64,000 nt of DNA, taken from NCBI RefSeq assembly GCF_023517775.1, contig NZ_CP082904.1, forward strand, positions 806,001 through 870,000. The letters are read 5' to 3'. Each line of letters opens with the position of its first letter. Positions within the stretch are counted from its first letter, which is position 1. Below the pieces are notes generated by a model that had not been told where the DNA came from, did no database searches, and saw only the letters and a program-made list of their open reading frames with translations. The DNA comes from Mixta hanseatica. Lineage in GTDB: Bacteria; Pseudomonadota; Gammaproteobacteria; Enterobacterales; Enterobacteriaceae. Shown piece after piece: positions 33,037 to 44,924 of this stretch. Position numbers and translations under genes: made by a program.

Positions 33037-34394
33037 TTCCTGTTTCCCTGGAAACGTTGGCGCAAATTGCTAACGGCACGCTTATCGGCAGCGATCTACA
33101 GATTGCCGAGGTGACCACCGATACCCGCAAGGTTACCGCAGGCTGCCTGTTTATCGCCCTGAAAGGCGAGCGCTTCGATGCCCATGATTTTGCCAGCGAA
33201 GCGGTGGCTAACGGCGCGGCGGCATTATTAGTGAGTAAGCGCTTGCAAATTCAGGTGCCGCAGGTGGTAGTCGACGATACGCGTATCGCGCTGGGAGAGC
33301 TGGCCGCCTGGGTACGCCAGCAGGTCGATACCCGCGTGGTGGCGCTGACCGGCTCTTCCGGCAAAACCTCGGTGAAAGAGATGACTGCCGCCATCCTACG
33401 TCAGTGCGGCGAAACTCTCTACACCGCCGGCAACCTGAACAATGATATCGGCGTGCCGCTGACGCTATTGCGGCTGACCCCTGCGCACCAGTATGCGGTG
33501 ATTGAGCTGGGCGCCAACCATCAGGGCGAGATTGCCTGGACCACCGGGATCACACGTCCGGAAAGCGCGCTGGTAAATAATCTCGCCGCTGCGCATCTGG
33601 AGGGCTTTGGCTCTCTGGCGGGCGTGGCGAAAGCGAAAGGTGAAATTTTCCTTGGCCTGCCGGCCAACGGCACGGCGATTATCAATGCCGACAGCAATGA
33701 CCTGCCGCGCTGGCAGCCGCAGTTAACCGGGCAGCGCGTCTGGCATTTTTCCGCAGTTGAAGGGGCGGACACAGATTTTTCCGCCGCCGATGTTACGGTC
33801 ACCTCGCAGGGAACGGTTTTTACCTTGCATACGCCGCAGGGCGAGGTGGCGGTACGGCTGCCGTTGCCGGGACGTCACAACGTCGCTAATGCTCTGGCGG
33901 CCAGCGCGCTGGCGCTGTCGGTGGGCGCGCCGCTTGCGGCGATTGCGCAAGGCTTAGCGACGCTACAGGCGGTACCGGGACGTTTATTCCCGATTATGCT
34001 CGGTCCGCAAAAGCTTTTGCTGGACGATAGCTACAACGCCAACGTCGGATCGATGACCGCCGCTGCGCAGGTGCTGGCGGAGATGCCAGGCTACCGTGTG
34101 ATGGTCACCGGCGATATGGCGGAGCTGGGCGCGGAAGCGGTTGAATGCCACCGCCAGGTCGGCGATGCCGCCCGTCAGGCCGGCGTCGATAAAGTGCTGA
34201 GCGTCGGCACGTTAAGCCAGCATATCAGCGACGCCAGCAGCGTCGGCGAACACTTCAGCGATAAAGCGGCGCTGAGCGCACGCTTACAGGCGCTGATTGC
34301 TGAGCATCAAGTGATTACTGTTTTAGTTAAAGGTTCTCGTAGCGCCGCCATGGAGCAGGTAATACAAACCTTACAGGAGAAAGGAACATGTTAG
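33033..34394 (+). CDS. murF: UDP-MurNAc-tripeptide:D-Ala-D-Ala ligase MurF
   Basis: Adds D-Ala-D-Ala to complete the UDP-MurNAc-pentapeptide; 453 residues. Mur ligase fold: N-terminal UDP-binding domain ([21 protein letters not shown]), ATP loop [14 protein letters not shown] and family block [13 protein letters not shown]. The C-terminal domain has [14 protein letters not shown]. It overlaps murE by 4 nt and mraY by 7 nt. Confidence 0.98.
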   Translation: MIPVSLETLAQIANGTLIGSDLQIAEVTTDTRKVTAGCLFIALKGERFDAHDFASEAVANGAAALLVSKRLQIQVPQVVVDDTRIALGELAAWVRQQVDTRVVALTGSSGKTSVKEMTAAILRQCGETLYTAGNLNNDIGVPLTLLRLTPAHQYAVIELGANHQGEIAWTTGITRPESALVNNLAAAHLEGFGSLAGVAKAKGEIFLGLPANGTAIINADSNDLPRWQPQLTGQRVWHFSAVEGADTDFSAADVTVTSQGTVFTLHTPQGEVAVRLPLPGRHNVANALAASALALSVGAPLAAIAQGLATLQAVPGRLFPIMLGPQKLLLDDSYNANVGSMTAAAQVLAEMPGYRVMVTGDMAELGAEAVECHRQVGDAARQAGVDKVLSVGTLSQHISDASSVGEHFSDKAALSARLQALIAEHQVITVLVKGSRSAAMEQVIQTLQEKGTC

Positions 34395-35470
34395 TTTGGC
34401 TGGCCGAACATTTGGTCGCTTTTTATTCGGGCTTTAACGTCTTTTCATATTTGACGTTTCGCGCCATTGTCAGCCTGCTGACCGCGCTGTTTATCTCTCT
34501 GTGGATGGGGCCGCGCCTGATCGCCTGGCTGCAAAAATTACAGATTGGTCAGGTAGTGCGTAGCGAAGGTCCGGAGTCGCACTTCAGCAAGCGCGGCACG
34601 CCAACCATGGGCGGCATCATGATCCTGACCTCCATCACTATTTCGGTATTGATGTGGGCTTATCCTTCTAACCCTTACGTCTGGTGCGTACTCACGGTGC
34701 TGATCGGTTATGGCATCGTAGGCTTTGTGGATGACTACCGTAAGGTGGTGCGTAAGGATACGAAAGGCCTGATCGCCCGCTGGAAATATTTCTGGCAGTC
34801 GCTGATCGCGCTGGCGGTCGCCTTTACCATGTACGCCATCGGCAAAGATACCCCGGCGACACAGCTGGTGGTGCCGTTCTTTAAAGATGTGATGCCGCAG
34901 CTGGGGCTGCTCTATATCCTGCTCTCTTACTTCGTGATTGTCGGCACCAGCAACGCGGTTAACCTGACCGATGGCCTGGACGGCCTGGCGATTATGCCGA
35001 CAGTTTTCGTGGCCGCAGGTTTCGCGCTGGTCGCCTGGGCGACCGGCAACATGAACTTTGCCGGCTATCTGCACATTCCTTATCTGCGTCACGCTGGCGA
35101 ACTGGTGATTGTCTGCACCGCTATCGTCGGTGCCGGGCTGGGCTTCTTATGGTTCAACACCTATCCGGCTCAGGTCTTTATGGGCGACGTCGGCTCGCTG
35201 GCGTTAGGCGGCGCGCTGGGCACTATCGCGGTGCTGCTGCGTCAAGAGTTCTTACTGGTGATCATGGGCGGCGTGTTTGTCGTGGAAACGCTGTCGGTAA
35301 TTCTGCAGGTCGGCTCCTTTAAGCTGCGTGGCCAGCGTATTTTTCGTATGGCGCCGATCCATCACCACTATGAACTAAAAGGCTGGCCGGAGCCGCGCGT
35401 GATCGTGCGTTTCTGGATCATTTCGCTGATGCTGGTGCTGATTGGCCTGGCAACCCTTAAGGTGCGTTAA
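34388..35470 (+). CDS. mraY: Phospho-MurNAc-pentapeptide translocase MraY
   Basis: Integral membrane enzyme that makes lipid I from UDP-MurNAc-pentapeptide and undecaprenyl phosphate; 360 residues as in E. coli. About ten transmembrane helices. Active-site aspartates are in FVDDYRKV and [10 protein letters not shown], with the conserved [12 protein letters not shown] and [12 protein letters not shown]. Confidence 0.98.
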   Translation: MLVWLAEHLVAFYSGFNVFSYLTFRAIVSLLTALFISLWMGPRLIAWLQKLQIGQVVRSEGPESHFSKRGTPTMGGIMILTSITISVLMWAYPSNPYVWCVLTVLIGYGIVGFVDDYRKVVRKDTKGLIARWKYFWQSLIALAVAFTMYAIGKDTPATQLVVPFFKDVMPQLGLLYILLSYFVIVGTSNAVNLTDGLDGLAIMPTVFVAAGFALVAWATGNMNFAGYLHIPYLRHAGELVIVCTAIVGAGLGFLWFNTYPAQVFMGDVGSLALGGALGTIAVLLRQEFLLVIMGGVFVVETLSVILQVGSFKLRGQRIFRMAPIHHHYELKGWPEPRVIVRFWIISLMLVLIGLATLKVR

Positions 35471-35472
35471 CT

Positions 35473-36789
35473 ATGGCTGACTATCAGGGTAGAAAAGTTG
35501 TCATTATCGGGCTGGGGCTGACCGGGCTCTCCTGTGTTGATTTCTTTTTAGCGCAGGGCGTAACGCCGCGCGTGATGGATACCCGTGAGTCACCGCCTGG
35601 CCTGGATAAGCTGCCGGAGAGCGTGGAACGTCATCTGGGTTCGCTAAACGGCGACTGGCTGCTGGCGGCAGATCTGATCGTCGCCAGTCCGGGCATGGCC
35701 CTTGCGCATCCGCTGCTGATGGAAGCGGCGGAGGCGGGCATCGAAATCGTGGGTGATATCGAGCTGTTCTGCCGTGAAGCGCAGGCACCGATTGTCGCGA
35801 TTACCGGCTCTAACGGAAAAAGCACCGTCACCAGCCTGGTTGGCGAGATGGCGCGTGCCGCAGGCTGGGCCGTCGGCGTGGGCGGCAATATCGGCCTGCC
35901 GGCGCTTAGCCTGTTGCAGCAGCCGGCTCAGCTGTACGTTCTGGAGCTCTCCAGTTTTCAGCTGGAAACAACTCACAGCCTGAAGGCAGCGGCGGCGACC
36001 ATCCTCAACGTTAGTGAAGATCATATGGATCGTTATCCGTTGGGGCTGCAGCAGTATCGCGCCGCCAAGCTGCGGATTTATGAAAACGCGGCGGTTTGCG
36101 TGGTGAATGCCGACGATGCGCTCACCATGCCGGTACGCGGCGCCGATAAACGCTGCGTCAGCTTCGGCATCGACGTCGGCGACTACCATCTTAATCGTCA
36201 GCAGGGCAGCATCTGGCTGCGGGTGCATGGCGAAAAAGTATTGAATACCGATGAGATGACGCTGGTCGGGTTGCATAACTATACCAATGCGCTGGCGGCG
36301 CTGGCGCTGGCTGACGCGGTCAACATTCCGCGCGCCAGCAGTCTGAAAGCCTTAACCACCTTCCGCGGGCTGGCGCATCGTTTTCAGCTGGTGCATGAGC
36401 GTAACGGCGTACGCTGGATTAACGACTCGAAAGCGACCAATGTCGGCAGCACCGAAGCCGCATTAAGCGGATTACAGGCGCAGGGCACGCTGTGGCTGCT
36501 GTTGGGCGGCGATGGCAAATCGGCTGATTTCTCTTCGTTGACGCGCTACCTGCAGGGCGACGCTATCCGCGTCTGGTGCTATGGCCGCGACGGCGCGGCG
36601 CTGGCGGCGCTGCGCCCGGAAATCTCCAGCCAGACCGAAACGCTGGAACAGGCGATGCGCGCCATCGCGCCGCAGGTGCGGCCGGGCGATATCGTTCTGT
36701 TGTCGCCCGCCTGTGCCAGCCTCGATCAGTTCCGTAATTTTGAACAGCGCGGCGACCGCTTCGCCCAGCTGGCGCGGGAGCTGGGCTGA
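35473..36789 (+). CDS. murD: UDP-MurNAc-L-alanine:D-glutamate ligase MurD
   Basis: 438 residues, the E. coli length. The N-terminal Rossmann domain begins [13 protein letters not shown], the ATP loop is [14 protein letters not shown], and other Mur blocks include [21 protein letters not shown] and [13 protein letters not shown]. The stop overlaps the ftsW start by one base (TGATG). Confidence 0.98.
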   Translation: MADYQGRKVVIIGLGLTGLSCVDFFLAQGVTPRVMDTRESPPGLDKLPESVERHLGSLNGDWLLAADLIVASPGMALAHPLLMEAAEAGIEIVGDIELFCREAQAPIVAITGSNGKSTVTSLVGEMARAAGWAVGVGGNIGLPALSLLQQPAQLYVLELSSFQLETTHSLKAAAATILNVSEDHMDRYPLGLQQYRAAKLRIYENAAVCVVNADDALTMPVRGADKRCVSFGIDVGDYHLNRQQGSIWLRVHGEKVLNTDEMTLVGLHNYTNALAALALADAVNIPRASSLKALTTFRGLAHRFQLVHERNGVRWINDSKATNVGSTEAALSGLQAQGTLWLLLGGDGKSADFSSLTRYLQGDAIRVWCYGRDGAALAALRPEISSQTETLEQAMRAIAPQVRPGDIVLLSPACASLDQFRNFEQRGDRFAQLARELG

Positions 36790-38006
36790 TGCGTATTCCA
36801 GGCTTAGGGCTGGCGGGCGGCGTAGCAACGCGCCTGCGCGAATGGGTGATGGGCAGCCGCGAGAATAGCGATGCGGCCACTATGGTGCTGTACGATCGTA
36901 CGCTGCTGTGGCTCACCTTCGGGCTGGCGATTATCGGCTTTGTGATGGTGACCTCCGCCTCAATGCCGGTAGGGCAGCGCCTGTCGGAAGATCCGTTCTT
37001 CTTCGCCAAGCGCGATGCATTTTACTTGCTACTGGCATTTGGCATGGCGCTGGTGACGCTGCGCATCCCGATGGAGATATGGCAGCGTTACAGCAATATG
37101 ATGCTGCTGGCCTCGGTACTGATGCTGTTGATTGTGTTGGTGGTCGGCAGCTCGGTAAACGGCGCATCGCGCTGGATTGCGTTGGGGCCGCTGCGTATTC
37201 AGCCGGCCGAGCTTTCCAAGCTTTCGCTGTTTTGCTATCTCGCCAGCTATCTGGTGCGCAAAGTTGAAGAGGTGCGTAATAACTTCTGGGGCTTTTGTAA
37301 ACCGATGGGCGTGATGGTGGTGCTGGCGGTGCTGCTACTGGCGCAGCCTGACCTGGGAACGGTGGTGGTGCTGTTTGTTACCACGCTGGCGATGTTGTTT
37401 CTGGCCGGCGCCAAGCTGTGGCAATTTTTGGCCATTATTGGCTCTGGCATCTTCGCAGTGATCTTACTGATTATTGCTGAACCGTACCGTATGCGCCGTG
37501 TGACCTCGTTCTGGGATCCGTGGGAAGATCCGTTCGGCAGCGGATACCAGCTAACCCAGTCGCTGATGGCATTCGGCCGCGGCGAATTCTGGGGGCAGGG
37601 GTTAGGTAACTCCGTGCAAAAACTGGAGTATTTACCGGAAGCGCATACCGACTTCATTTTCTCCATTATCGGGGAAGAACTCGGTTATATCGGTGTGGTT
37701 TTAGCGCTGTTAATGGTATTCTTCGTCGCTTTTCGGGCGATGTCCATTGGCCGACGCGCGTTGGAAATCGACCAGCGCTTTTCCGGCTTTTTGGCCTGCT
37801 CGATTGGCGTCTGGTTTAGCTTCCAGGCGCTGGTTAACGTTGGCGCGGCGGCGGGCATGCTGCCGACCAAGGGCCTGACGTTGCCGTTAATTAGTTACGG
37901 TGGTTCTAGTCTGATCATTATGTCGACGGCCATCGTGTTGTTGTTACGCATAGATTATGAAACGCGTCTGAGCAAAGCGCAGGCGTTTACCCGAGGTGCG
38001 CGATGA
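36789..38006 (+). CDS. ftsW: SEDS peptidoglycan glycosyltransferase FtsW
   Basis: Septal glycan polymerase acting with FtsI; 405 residues (E. coli 414, the difference being in the N-terminal cytoplasmic tail). Ten transmembrane segments. Family blocks include [65 protein letters not shown] and [16 protein letters not shown]. The start is coupled to murD. Confidence 0.97.
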   Translation: MRIPGLGLAGGVATRLREWVMGSRENSDAATMVLYDRTLLWLTFGLAIIGFVMVTSASMPVGQRLSEDPFFFAKRDAFYLLLAFGMALVTLRIPMEIWQRYSNMMLLASVLMLLIVLVVGSSVNGASRWIALGPLRIQPAELSKLSLFCYLASYLVRKVEEVRNNFWGFCKPMGVMVVLAVLLLAQPDLGTVVVLFVTTLAMLFLAGAKLWQFLAIIGSGIFAVILLIIAEPYRMRRVTSFWDPWEDPFGSGYQLTQSLMAFGRGEFWGQGLGNSVQKLEYLPEAHTDFIFSIIGEELGYIGVVLALLMVFFVAFRAMSIGRRALEIDQRFSGFLACSIGVWFSFQALVNVGAAAGMLPTKGLTLPLISYGGSSLIIMSTAIVLLLRIDYETRLSKAQAFTRGAR

Positions 38007-39064
38007 GTGGAAAGCGGTTGATGGTAATGGCTGGCGGTACCGGCGGACATGTGTTCCCGGGCCTGGCCGTTGCGCATCATCTGATGGCGCAGGGCTGGCA
38101 GGTACGCTGGCTGGGAACCGCCGATCGTATGGAAGCCGATCTGGTGCCGAAGCACGGTATCGAAATCGATTTTATCCGCATCAGCGGATTGCGCGGCAAA
38201 GGCGTGAAGGCGCTGCTGGCCGCGCCGGTGCGGATTTTCAACGCCTGGCGGCAGGCGCGCAGCATTATGAAAGCCTGGAAACCGGACGTGGTGCTCGGCA
38301 TGGGCGGCTACGTCTCTGGTCCCGGCGGGCTGGCGGCCTGGAGCTGCGGTATTCCGGTGGTGCTGCATGAACAGAACGGTATTGCCGGCTTAACCAACAA
38401 ATGGCTGGCGAAGCTGGCGACCAAAGTGATGCAGGCGTTTCCTGGCGCGTTTCCGCACGCCGACGTGGTGGGCAATCCGGTGCGTACCGATGTCCTGGCG
38501 CTTAGCAGCCCGGAACAGCGTTTGGCCGGCCGTGAAGGTCCGGTACGCGTTTTGGTTATCGGCGGCAGTCAGGGCGCGCGCGTGCTTAACCAGACGATGC
38601 CGCAGGTGGCGGCGCTGATGGGCGATCGCATTACGTTATGGCATCAGACCGGGAAGGGGGCGCAGAGCGAGGTTCTGGCAGCCTATGCCGCAGCGGATGG
38701 CAAGCATCGGCATAACATCACCGAATTTATTGATGATATGGCGGCGGCCTATGCGTGGGCCGATGTGGTGGTCTGCCGCTCCGGCGCGCTGACGGTAAGC
38801 GAAGTGGCGGCGGCGGGCCTGCCAGCTATTTTCGTGCCCTTTCAGCATAAAGATCGTCAGCAGTACTGGAATGCGCTTCCGCTGGAAAAAGCGGGCGCGG
38901 CCAAAATTTTTGAGCAGCCGCAGTTTACTGCGCATGCGGTGGCGGAAACGTTACAGCAGTGGGACCGACCCACGCTGATGCTAATGGCGCAAAAGGCGCG
39001 TCAGGTAGCGATTCCCGATGCCACCGAACGGGTAGCGGCAGAAGTCAGCGCCGTAGCGCGCTAA
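38003..39064 (+). CDS. murG: Lipid II synthase MurG (UDP-GlcNAc transferase)
   Basis: Membrane-associated GT-B glycosyltransferase that converts lipid I to lipid II; 353 residues (E. coli 355). It has the glycine-rich [16 protein letters not shown] near the N-terminus, [17 protein letters not shown] and [14 protein letters not shown]-GlcNAc site residues lie in [17 protein letters not shown] and [13 protein letters not shown]. Overlaps ftsW by 4 nt; a 45-nt gap precedes murC. Confidence 0.98.
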   Translation: MSGKRLMVMAGGTGGHVFPGLAVAHHLMAQGWQVRWLGTADRMEADLVPKHGIEIDFIRISGLRGKGVKALLAAPVRIFNAWRQARSIMKAWKPDVVLGMGGYVSGPGGLAAWSCGIPVVLHEQNGIAGLTNKWLAKLATKVMQAFPGAFPHADVVGNPVRTDVLALSSPEQRLAGREGPVRVLVIGGSQGARVLNQTMPQVAALMGDRITLWHQTGKGAQSEVLAAYAAADGKHRHNITEFIDDMAAAYAWADVVVCRSGALTVSEVAAAGLPAIFVPFQHKDRQQYWNALPLEKAGAAKIFEQPQFTAHAVAETLQQWDRPTLMLMAQKARQVAIPDATERVAAEVSAVAR

Positions 39065-39109
39065 CAGGATTACGAGAAGGTACTGCGGTACCGACAGGCA
39101 AAAGAAACG

Positions 39110-40585
39110 ATGAATACTCAACAACTGGCGAAACTGCGTTCTATCGTGCCCGAGATGCGTCGCGTCCGGCACATTCACTTTGTCGGCATCGGCGGTGCCG
39201 GCATGGGCGGTATCGCCGAAGTGTTGGCCAATGAAGGTTATCAGATTAGCGGATCCGATTTAGCGCCTAACGCCGTCACGCAGCATCTGACCGCGCTGGG
39301 TGCCACGATCTATTTTCACCATCGCCCGGAGAACGTGAGCGACGCCAGTGTGGTGGTAGTCTCCAGCGCGATTACTCAGGATAACCCGGAGATTATCGCG
39401 GCGCGTGAAGCGCGTATTCCGGTGATCCGCCGCGCGGAGATGTTGGCCGAGCTGATGCGTTTCCGCCACGGGATTGCGGTGGCCGGCACGCACGGCAAAA
39501 CGACTACCACGGCGATGGTAACCAGCATCTATGCCGAGGGCGGGCTCGATCCTACTTTCGTCAACGGTGGTTTAGTTAAGGCGGCGGGAACGCATGCGCG
39601 CCTGGGCAGTAGCCGTTACCTGATCGCGGAAGCGGATGAGAGCGATGCCTCCTTCCTGCATCTGCAGCCGATGGTGGCGATTGTGACCAATATCGAAGCC
39701 GACCATATGGATACCTATCAGGGCGACTTTGAGAATCTGAAGCAGACGTTTATTAACTTTCTGCACAACCTGCCGTTTTACGGCAGGGCGGTGCTTTGCG
39801 TAGATGACGCGGTAATCCGCGATCTGATTCCGCGCGTAGGGCGCCAGATCACCACCTACGGCTTTAGCGAAGATGCTGACGTGCGCATCGAAAATTACGA
39901 GCAGCACGGCGCGCAGGGCCACTTTACGCTGGTGCGTCATGACAAACCGCTGATGCGCGTTACGCTTAATGCCCCGGGGCGGCATAACGCCTTAAACGCG
40001 GCGGCGGCGGTCGCGGTCGCCACGGAAGAGGGCATCGACGATGACGAGATCCTGAGCGCGCTGGAAAGTTTCCAGGGCACCGGCCGTCGCTTCGATTTCC
40101 TCGGCGAGTTTCCGCTGCAGCAGGTAAACGGCACCGTTGGCTCCGCCATGCTGGTGGACGACTACGGCCACCATCCGACCGAAGTGGACGCCACTATCAA
40201 AGCGGCGCGGGCGGGCTGGCCGGATAAAAAACTGGTCATGATTTTCCAGCCGCACCGTTATACACGCACGCGCGATCTTTATGATGATTTCGCCAACGTG
40301 CTGTCGCAGGTAGATGTGCTGCTGATGCTGGATGTCTATTCCGCCGGCGAGACGCCGATCCCGGGCGCCGACAGCCGTTCGCTGTGCCGGACGATCCGCG
40401 GACGCGGCAAGGTGGATCCGATCCTGGTGCCGGATCACGATGCGATCCTCGATTTCCTTGCCCCGACGTTAAGCGGCAACGATCTGATCCTGGTTCAGGG
40501 CGCGGGCAATATCGGTAAGATTGCTCGTCGACTGGCTGACCAAAAACTGAAACCGCAGACCAATGAAGAGGAACATCATGGCTGA
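39110..40585 (+). CDS. murC: UDP-MurNAc:L-alanine ligase MurC
   Basis: 491 residues, the E. coli length. First amino-acid ligase of the stem peptide. It has the nucleotide-sugar loop [17 protein letters not shown], the ATP loop [26 protein letters not shown] and [11 protein letters not shown]. It overlaps the ddlB start by 8 nt. Confidence 0.98.
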   Translation: MNTQQLAKLRSIVPEMRRVRHIHFVGIGGAGMGGIAEVLANEGYQISGSDLAPNAVTQHLTALGATIYFHHRPENVSDASVVVVSSAITQDNPEIIAAREARIPVIRRAEMLAELMRFRHGIAVAGTHGKTTTTAMVTSIYAEGGLDPTFVNGGLVKAAGTHARLGSSRYLIAEADESDASFLHLQPMVAIVTNIEADHMDTYQGDFENLKQTFINFLHNLPFYGRAVLCVDDAVIRDLIPRVGRQITTYGFSEDADVRIENYEQHGAQGHFTLVRHDKPLMRVTLNAPGRHNALNAAAAVAVATEEGIDDDEILSALESFQGTGRRFDFLGEFPLQQVNGTVGSAMLVDDYGHHPTEVDATIKAARAGWPDKKLVMIFQPHRYTRTRDLYDDFANVLSQVDVLLMLDVYSAGETPIPGADSRSLCRTIRGRGKVDPILVPDHDAILDFLAPTLSGNDLILVQGAGNIGKIARRLADQKLKPQTNEEEHHG

Positions 40586-41498
40586 TAAAGTAGCGGTACT
40601 GCTGGGTGGTACCTCCGCTGAACGCGACGTCTCGTTAATGTCTGGCGAGGCGGTTATTGCGGGTCTGAAAGAGGCGGGCATTGACGCATATGGCGTTGAT
40701 CCGCGTGATTTCCCCGTGATGCGGTTGAAAGAAGAAGGTTATACGAAAGTGTTTATCGCCCTGCACGGTCGCGGTGGTGAAGACGGTACGTTACAGGGCG
40801 TGCTCGATTTCCTGCAGATCCCCTATACCGGCAGCGGCGTGATGGCTTCAGCAATCACCATGGACAAATGGCGCTCCAAGCTACTGTGGCAGGGCGCGGA
40901 ACTGCCGGTTGCACCCTATGTCTGGATCAATCGCCAGCAGATGGAAGCGGGCATGGATGATGCGCTGGTGCAGCGTATCGCCCAACTGGGTATGCCGCTA
41001 TTTGTTAAACCCAGCAGCGAAGGCTCCAGCGTCGGCATTTCACGCGTTAATCAGCCGGCCGATCTGCCCGCGGCGCTGGAAGAAGCGTTTCGTCATGACG
41101 ACGACGTGCTGATTGAAAAATTCATCAGCGGTCCGGAATATACGGTCGGCATACTTGGCGAGCAAATTTTGCCGTCGATTCGTATTCAGCCGGCCAGCGA
41201 CTTCTATGACTATGAAGCGAAATACATTTCTGACGATACTCAGTACTTCTGCCCAAGCGGTTTAAGCGTCGAGAAAGAGGCGGAACTGCAGGCGCTGGTG
41301 TTAAATGCCTGGCGCAGCCTGGGTTGTAGCGGCTGGGGACGTGTGGATGTAATGATGGATGGCGACGGCACCTTTTATCTGCTGGAGGTCAATACCTCTC
41401 CAGGCATGACCAGCCACAGTCTGGTGCCTATGGCGGCGAAGCAGGCGGGAATGAGCTTCTCCCAGCTGGTAGCGCGTATTCTGGAGCTGGCCGACTAA
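40578..41498 (+). CDS. ddlB: D-alanine:D-alanine ligase DdlB
   Basis: ATP-grasp enzyme that makes the D-Ala-D-Ala dipeptide used by MurF. The start at 40578 ([20 protein letters not shown]) follows AGAGGAA and gives 306 residues, as in E. coli. Blocks: [26 protein letters not shown], and the metal/ATP site [13 protein letters not shown]. ftsQ begins one base after the stop. Confidence 0.98.
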   Translation: MADKVAVLLGGTSAERDVSLMSGEAVIAGLKEAGIDAYGVDPRDFPVMRLKEEGYTKVFIALHGRGGEDGTLQGVLDFLQIPYTGSGVMASAITMDKWRSKLLWQGAELPVAPYVWINRQQMEAGMDDALVQRIAQLGMPLFVKPSSEGSSVGISRVNQPADLPAALEEAFRHDDDVLIEKFISGPEYTVGILGEQILPSIRIQPASDFYDYEAKYISDDTQYFCPSGLSVEKEAELQALVLNAWRSLGCSGWGRVDVMMDGDGTFYLLEVNTSPGMTSHSLVPMAAKQAGMSFSQLVARILELAD

Positions 41499-41499
41499 G

Positions 41500-42342
41500 A
41501 TGTCGCAGGCGGCTCTGAACGTACGTCGGGACGCGCAAGAGAAAGCGAAAGCGCGTACCGGTCGCAGCAATGGCTCTCGGTTAGCAGGCATTTTGTTTCT
41601 GCTGTTGGTGCTCGGCACGATGTTGGCGGGCGGCTTCGTGGTGTTGAAGTGGATGAATGACGCTTCACGCCTGCCGCTTTCCAGGCTGGTGGTGACGGGA
41701 AAAACCCATTACACCACCAACGACGATATCCGTCAGGCCATCTTGTCGCTGGGGGCGCCCGGCACTTTTATGTCACAAGATGTAAATGTGATACAGCAGC
41801 AGATTGAACGTCTGCCGTGGATTAAACAGGTCAGCGTACGCAAGCAATGGCCGGACGAATTAAAGATTCATCTGGTTGAGTATGTGCCGGTAGCGCGGTG
41901 GAATGATTTACATATGGTTGATGCGGAAGGCAAATCTTTTAGCGTACCGGCTAACCATATCGGCAAAGAAACGCTACCGTTGCTGTATGGCCCCGAAGGG
42001 AACGAGCAGGATGTACTGGCTGGCTATCGCCAAATGAACGCGGTGTTGGCGGCCAGCAAGTTTAGCGTAAAAGCAGCATCAATGACCGCTCGTCACTCCT
42101 GGCAGCTGGTCACTGGCGACGATGTACGTATTGAGCTGGGCCGTAGCGATAACATGAAGCGTCTTAAGCGGTTTATTGAACTCTGGCCAAGGCTCCAGCA
42201 GCAGGCCGCCGCGGAGAACAAACGCGTCAGTTATGTCGATTTGCGCTATGACTCCGGCGCTGCCGTTGGCTGGGCTCCGGCATTTATTGAGCCTCAGGAC
42301 AGTAATCAGCAACAGAATCAGGCACAGGCTAAACAACAATGA
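41500..42342 (+). CDS. ftsQ: Cell division protein FtsQ
   Basis: Bitopic divisome scaffold of the FtsQLB complex; 280 residues (E. coli 276). A cytoplasmic basic tail (about 1-25) and one transmembrane helix ([22 protein letters not shown]) precede a periplasmic POTRA domain ([23 protein letters not shown]) and a beta domain. The C-terminus is a Gln/Asn/Ala-rich tail. ftsA overlaps by 4 nt. Confidence 0.97.
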   Translation: MSQAALNVRRDAQEKAKARTGRSNGSRLAGILFLLLVLGTMLAGGFVVLKWMNDASRLPLSRLVVTGKTHYTTNDDIRQAILSLGAPGTFMSQDVNVIQQQIERLPWIKQVSVRKQWPDELKIHLVEYVPVARWNDLHMVDAEGKSFSVPANHIGKETLPLLYGPEGNEQDVLAGYRQMNAVLAASKFSVKAASMTARHSWQLVTGDDVRIELGRSDNMKRLKRFIELWPRLQQQAAAENKRVSYVDLRYDSGAAVGWAPAFIEPQDSNQQQNQAQAKQQ

Positions 42343-43595
42343 TCAAGGCGACGGACAGAAAACTGGTAGTAGGACTTGAGATAGGCACCGCCAAGGTCGC
42401 CGCTTTAGTAGGGGAAATTCTGCCCGATGGCATGGTCAATATTATTGGGGTCGGCAGTTGTCCGTCCCGCGGTATGGATAAAGGCGGCGTAAACGATCTG
42501 GAATCGGTGGTGAAATGCGTGCAGCGCGCCATCGATCAGGCGGAACTGATGGCGGATTGTCAGATCTCCTCCGTTTACCTTGCTTTATCCGGCAAACATA
42601 TCAGTTGTCAGAACGAAATCGGGATGGTTCCGATTTCTGAAGAGGAAGTGACGCAGGAAGATGTTGAAAACGTGGTGCATACCGCTAAGTCGGTGCGCGT
42701 GCGTGATGAGCATCGCATCCTGCATGTGATTCCGCAGGAGTATGCAATCGACTACCAGGAAGGGATTAAAAACCCGGTTGGCCTGTCGGGCGTACGCATG
42801 CAGGCAAAAGTGCATTTGATCACCTGTCACAACGATATGGCGAAAAATATCGTTAAGGCCGTTGAACGTTGCGGCCTGAAAGTTGACCAATTGATTTTTG
42901 CCGGTTTGGCATCAAGCTTTGCCGTGCTGACCGAAGATGAACGCGAACTGGGCGTCTGCGTGGTCGATATTGGCGGCGGCACCATGGATATCGCGGTCTA
43001 TACCGGTGGCGCGCTGCGTCATACCAAAGTAATCCCTTACGCGGGGAACGTGGTGACCAGCGATATCGCCTATGCCTTCGGCACGCCGCCGACCGATGCG
43101 GAAGCGATTAAAGTTCGCCACGGTTGCGCGCTGGGCTCGATTGTCGGCAAGGATGAGAACGTTGAAGTGCCAAGCGTGGGCGGACGTCCGCCGCGCAGCC
43201 TGCAGCGTCAAACCCTGGCTGAGGTGATTGAGCCGCGTTATACCGAGCTGCTGAACCTGGTTAACGATGAAATCCTGCAGCTGCAGGAGCAGTTACGCCA
43301 GCAGGGCGTTAAGCATCACCTGGCGGCAGGTATTGTGCTTACCGGCGGCGCGGCGCAAATTGAAGGGTTGGCCGCCTGCGCGCAACGCGTATTCCATACG
43401 CAGGTGCGCATCGGTCAGCCGCTGAACATTACCGGCTTAACGGATTACGCGCAGGAGCCTTACTACTCAACGGCGGTGGGGCTGCTGCACTACGGAAAAG
43501 AGTCTCATCTGAGCGGTGAGGCGGATGTTGAAAAACGTGCGTCAGTTGGCAACTGGTTTAAACGTATCAACAGCTGGCTGAAAAAAGAGTTTTAA
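42339..43595 (+). CDS. ftsA: Cell division protein FtsA (actin-like membrane tether)
   Basis: Actin-family ATPase that anchors FtsZ to the membrane; 418 residues (E. coli 420). It has [18 protein letters not shown] (phosphate 1), [19 protein letters not shown] (phosphate 2) and [14 protein letters not shown] (adenosine site). The C-terminal amphipathic membrane-targeting helix [15 protein letters not shown] is intact. A 72-nt gap with an inverted repeat separates it from ftsZ. Confidence 0.98.
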   Translation: MIKATDRKLVVGLEIGTAKVAALVGEILPDGMVNIIGVGSCPSRGMDKGGVNDLESVVKCVQRAIDQAELMADCQISSVYLALSGKHISCQNEIGMVPISEEEVTQEDVENVVHTAKSVRVRDEHRILHVIPQEYAIDYQEGIKNPVGLSGVRMQAKVHLITCHNDMAKNIVKAVERCGLKVDQLIFAGLASSFAVLTEDERELGVCVVDIGGGTMDIAVYTGGALRHTKVIPYAGNVVTSDIAYAFGTPPTDAEAIKVRHGCALGSIVGKDENVEVPSVGGRPPRSLQRQTLAEVIEPRYTELLNLVNDEILQLQEQLRQQGVKHHLAAGIVLTGGAAQIEGLAACAQRVFHTQVRIGQPLNITGLTDYAQEPYYSTAVGLLHYGKESHLSGEADVEKRASVGNWFKRINSWLKKEF

Positions 43596-43606
43596 TTTTT
43601 CTAAAA

Positions 43607-43638
43607 GGGGATCATGCTAGCACTATTTTATGATCTCC
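43607..43638 (+). promoter_or_regulatory. Inverted repeat in the ftsA-ftsZ gap
   Basis: GGGGATCAT (43607-43615) can pair with ATGATCTCC (43630-43638) over 9 bp with one G-U pair and a 14-nt loop. It lies 30 nt before the ftsZ start. No T run follows, so it is more likely an mRNA structure (processing or stability) than a terminator. Confidence 0.4.
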
Positions 43639-43667
43639 AGGCGACAGGCACATAACGGAGAGAAATT

Positions 43668-44825
43668 ATGTTTGAACCTATGGAATTAACCAACGACGCG
43701 GTGATTAAAGTCATCGGCGTCGGCGGGGGCGGCGGCAACGCCGTCGAGCATATGGTCCGCGAGCGTATCGAGGGCGTTGAGTTCTTCGCGGTGAATACGG
43801 ACGCCCAGGCGTTGCGCAAAACTGCAGTTGGCCAGACCATCCAAATCGGCACCAACATTACTAAAGGTCTGGGTGCAGGCGCGAACCCTGAAGTGGGTCG
43901 TACTTCTGCAGAAGAAGATCGTGAAGCGCTGCGTTCCGCGCTGGACGGCGCGGATATGGTATTTATCGCAGCCGGCATGGGTGGCGGTACCGGTACCGGC
44001 GCGGCGCCAGTAGTTGCGGAAGTGGCGAAAGACTTAGGCATCCTGACCGTTGCGGTGGTAACCAAGCCGTTTAACTTCGAAGGCAAAAAGCGTATGGCGT
44101 TTGCCGAGCAGGGCATCGCCGAGCTTTCTAAGCACGTTGACTCGCTGATCACTATCCCGAACGACAAGCTGTTAAAAGTATTGGGCCGTGGCATTTCACT
44201 GCTGGATGCATTCGGTGCCGCTAACGACGTGCTGAAAGGTGCGGTACAGGGTATTGCCGAGCTGATCACCCGTCCGGGTCTGATGAACGTCGACTTCGCT
44301 GACGTGCGCACCGTGATGTCCGAAATGGGCTATGCGATGATGGGCTCCGGCGTGGCCTGCGGCGAAGACCGTGCGGAAGAAGCGGCAGAAATGGCGATTT
44401 CCAGCCCGCTGCTGGAAGATATCGACCTTTCCGGCGCGCGCGGCGTACTGGTTAACATCACCGCCGGCTTCGACCTGCGTCTGGATGAGTTTGAAACCGT
44501 GGGTAACACGATCCGCGCATTCGCATCGGATAATGCGACCGTGGTTATCGGTACTTCTCTGGATCCGGAAATGAACGATGAGCTGCGCGTCACCGTGGTG
44601 GCTACCGGGATTGGTATGGACAAGCGTCCGGAAATCACCCTGGTAACCAACAAGCAGGCGACCAGCCAGCCGGTTATGGATCATCGTTACCAGCAGCACG
44701 GTATGTCGCCGCTGCCGCAGGAGCAAAAGCCCGCAGCTAAAGTGGTTAACGATCAAAGCTCGCAGCCGGGCAAAGAGCCTGATTACCTGGATATTCCGGC
44801 CTTCCTGCGTAAGCAGGCGGATTAG
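43668..44825 (+). CDS. ftsZ: Cell division GTPase FtsZ
   Basis: Tubulin homologue forming the Z ring; 385 residues (E. coli 383). The nucleotide-binding loops are [14 protein letters not shown] and the tubulin signature [14 protein letters not shown], with the T7 synergy loop in [12 protein letters not shown] variable linker precedes the C-terminal peptide [14 protein letters not shown] that binds FtsA and ZipA. Ribosome site GGAGAG. Confidence 0.99.
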   Translation: MFEPMELTNDAVIKVIGVGGGGGNAVEHMVRERIEGVEFFAVNTDAQALRKTAVGQTIQIGTNITKGLGAGANPEVGRTSAEEDREALRSALDGADMVFIAAGMGGGTGTGAAPVVAEVAKDLGILTVAVVTKPFNFEGKKRMAFAEQGIAELSKHVDSLITIPNDKLLKVLGRGISLLDAFGAANDVLKGAVQGIAELITRPGLMNVDFADVRTVMSEMGYAMMGSGVACGEDRAEEAAEMAISSPLLEDIDLSGARGVLVNITAGFDLRLDEFETVGNTIRAFASDNATVVIGTSLDPEMNDELRVTVVATGIGMDKRPEITLVTNKQATSQPVMDHRYQQHGMSPLPQEQKPAAKVVNDQSSQPGKEPDYLDIPAFLRKQAD

Positions 44826-44839
44826 GAATAACCTGAGAA

Positions 44840-44868
44840 TTGGGATTCTCCGCTCTTTGTGCTAAAAT
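44840..44868 (+). promoter_or_regulatory. Putative lpxC promoter
   Basis: TTGGGA (44840-44845), a 17-nt spacer and TAAAAT (44863-44868) lie between ftsZ and lpxC. The transcript would start about 50 nt before the lpxC ATG. lpxC has its own promoter in E. coli as well. Confidence 0.6.
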
Positions 44869-44874
44869 GTTCGC

Positions 44875-44897
44875 CCGTCAGTGATATAGACTGACGG
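44875..44897 (+). promoter_or_regulatory. Perfect hairpin in the lpxC 5' leader
   Basis: CCGTCAGT (44875-44882), a GATATAG loop and ACTGACGG (44890-44897) form an uninterrupted 8-bp stem right at the expected 5' end of the lpxC mRNA. There is no T run. It may stabilise the mRNA 5' end. Confidence 0.5.
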
Positions 44898-44924
44898 TCG
44901 GATGATATTTTGCGAGATAATACG

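Noticed and set aside
44910..44924. Alternative upstream start for lpxC (MRDNT extension)
   Set aside because: Family length and N-terminal alignment favour 44925.
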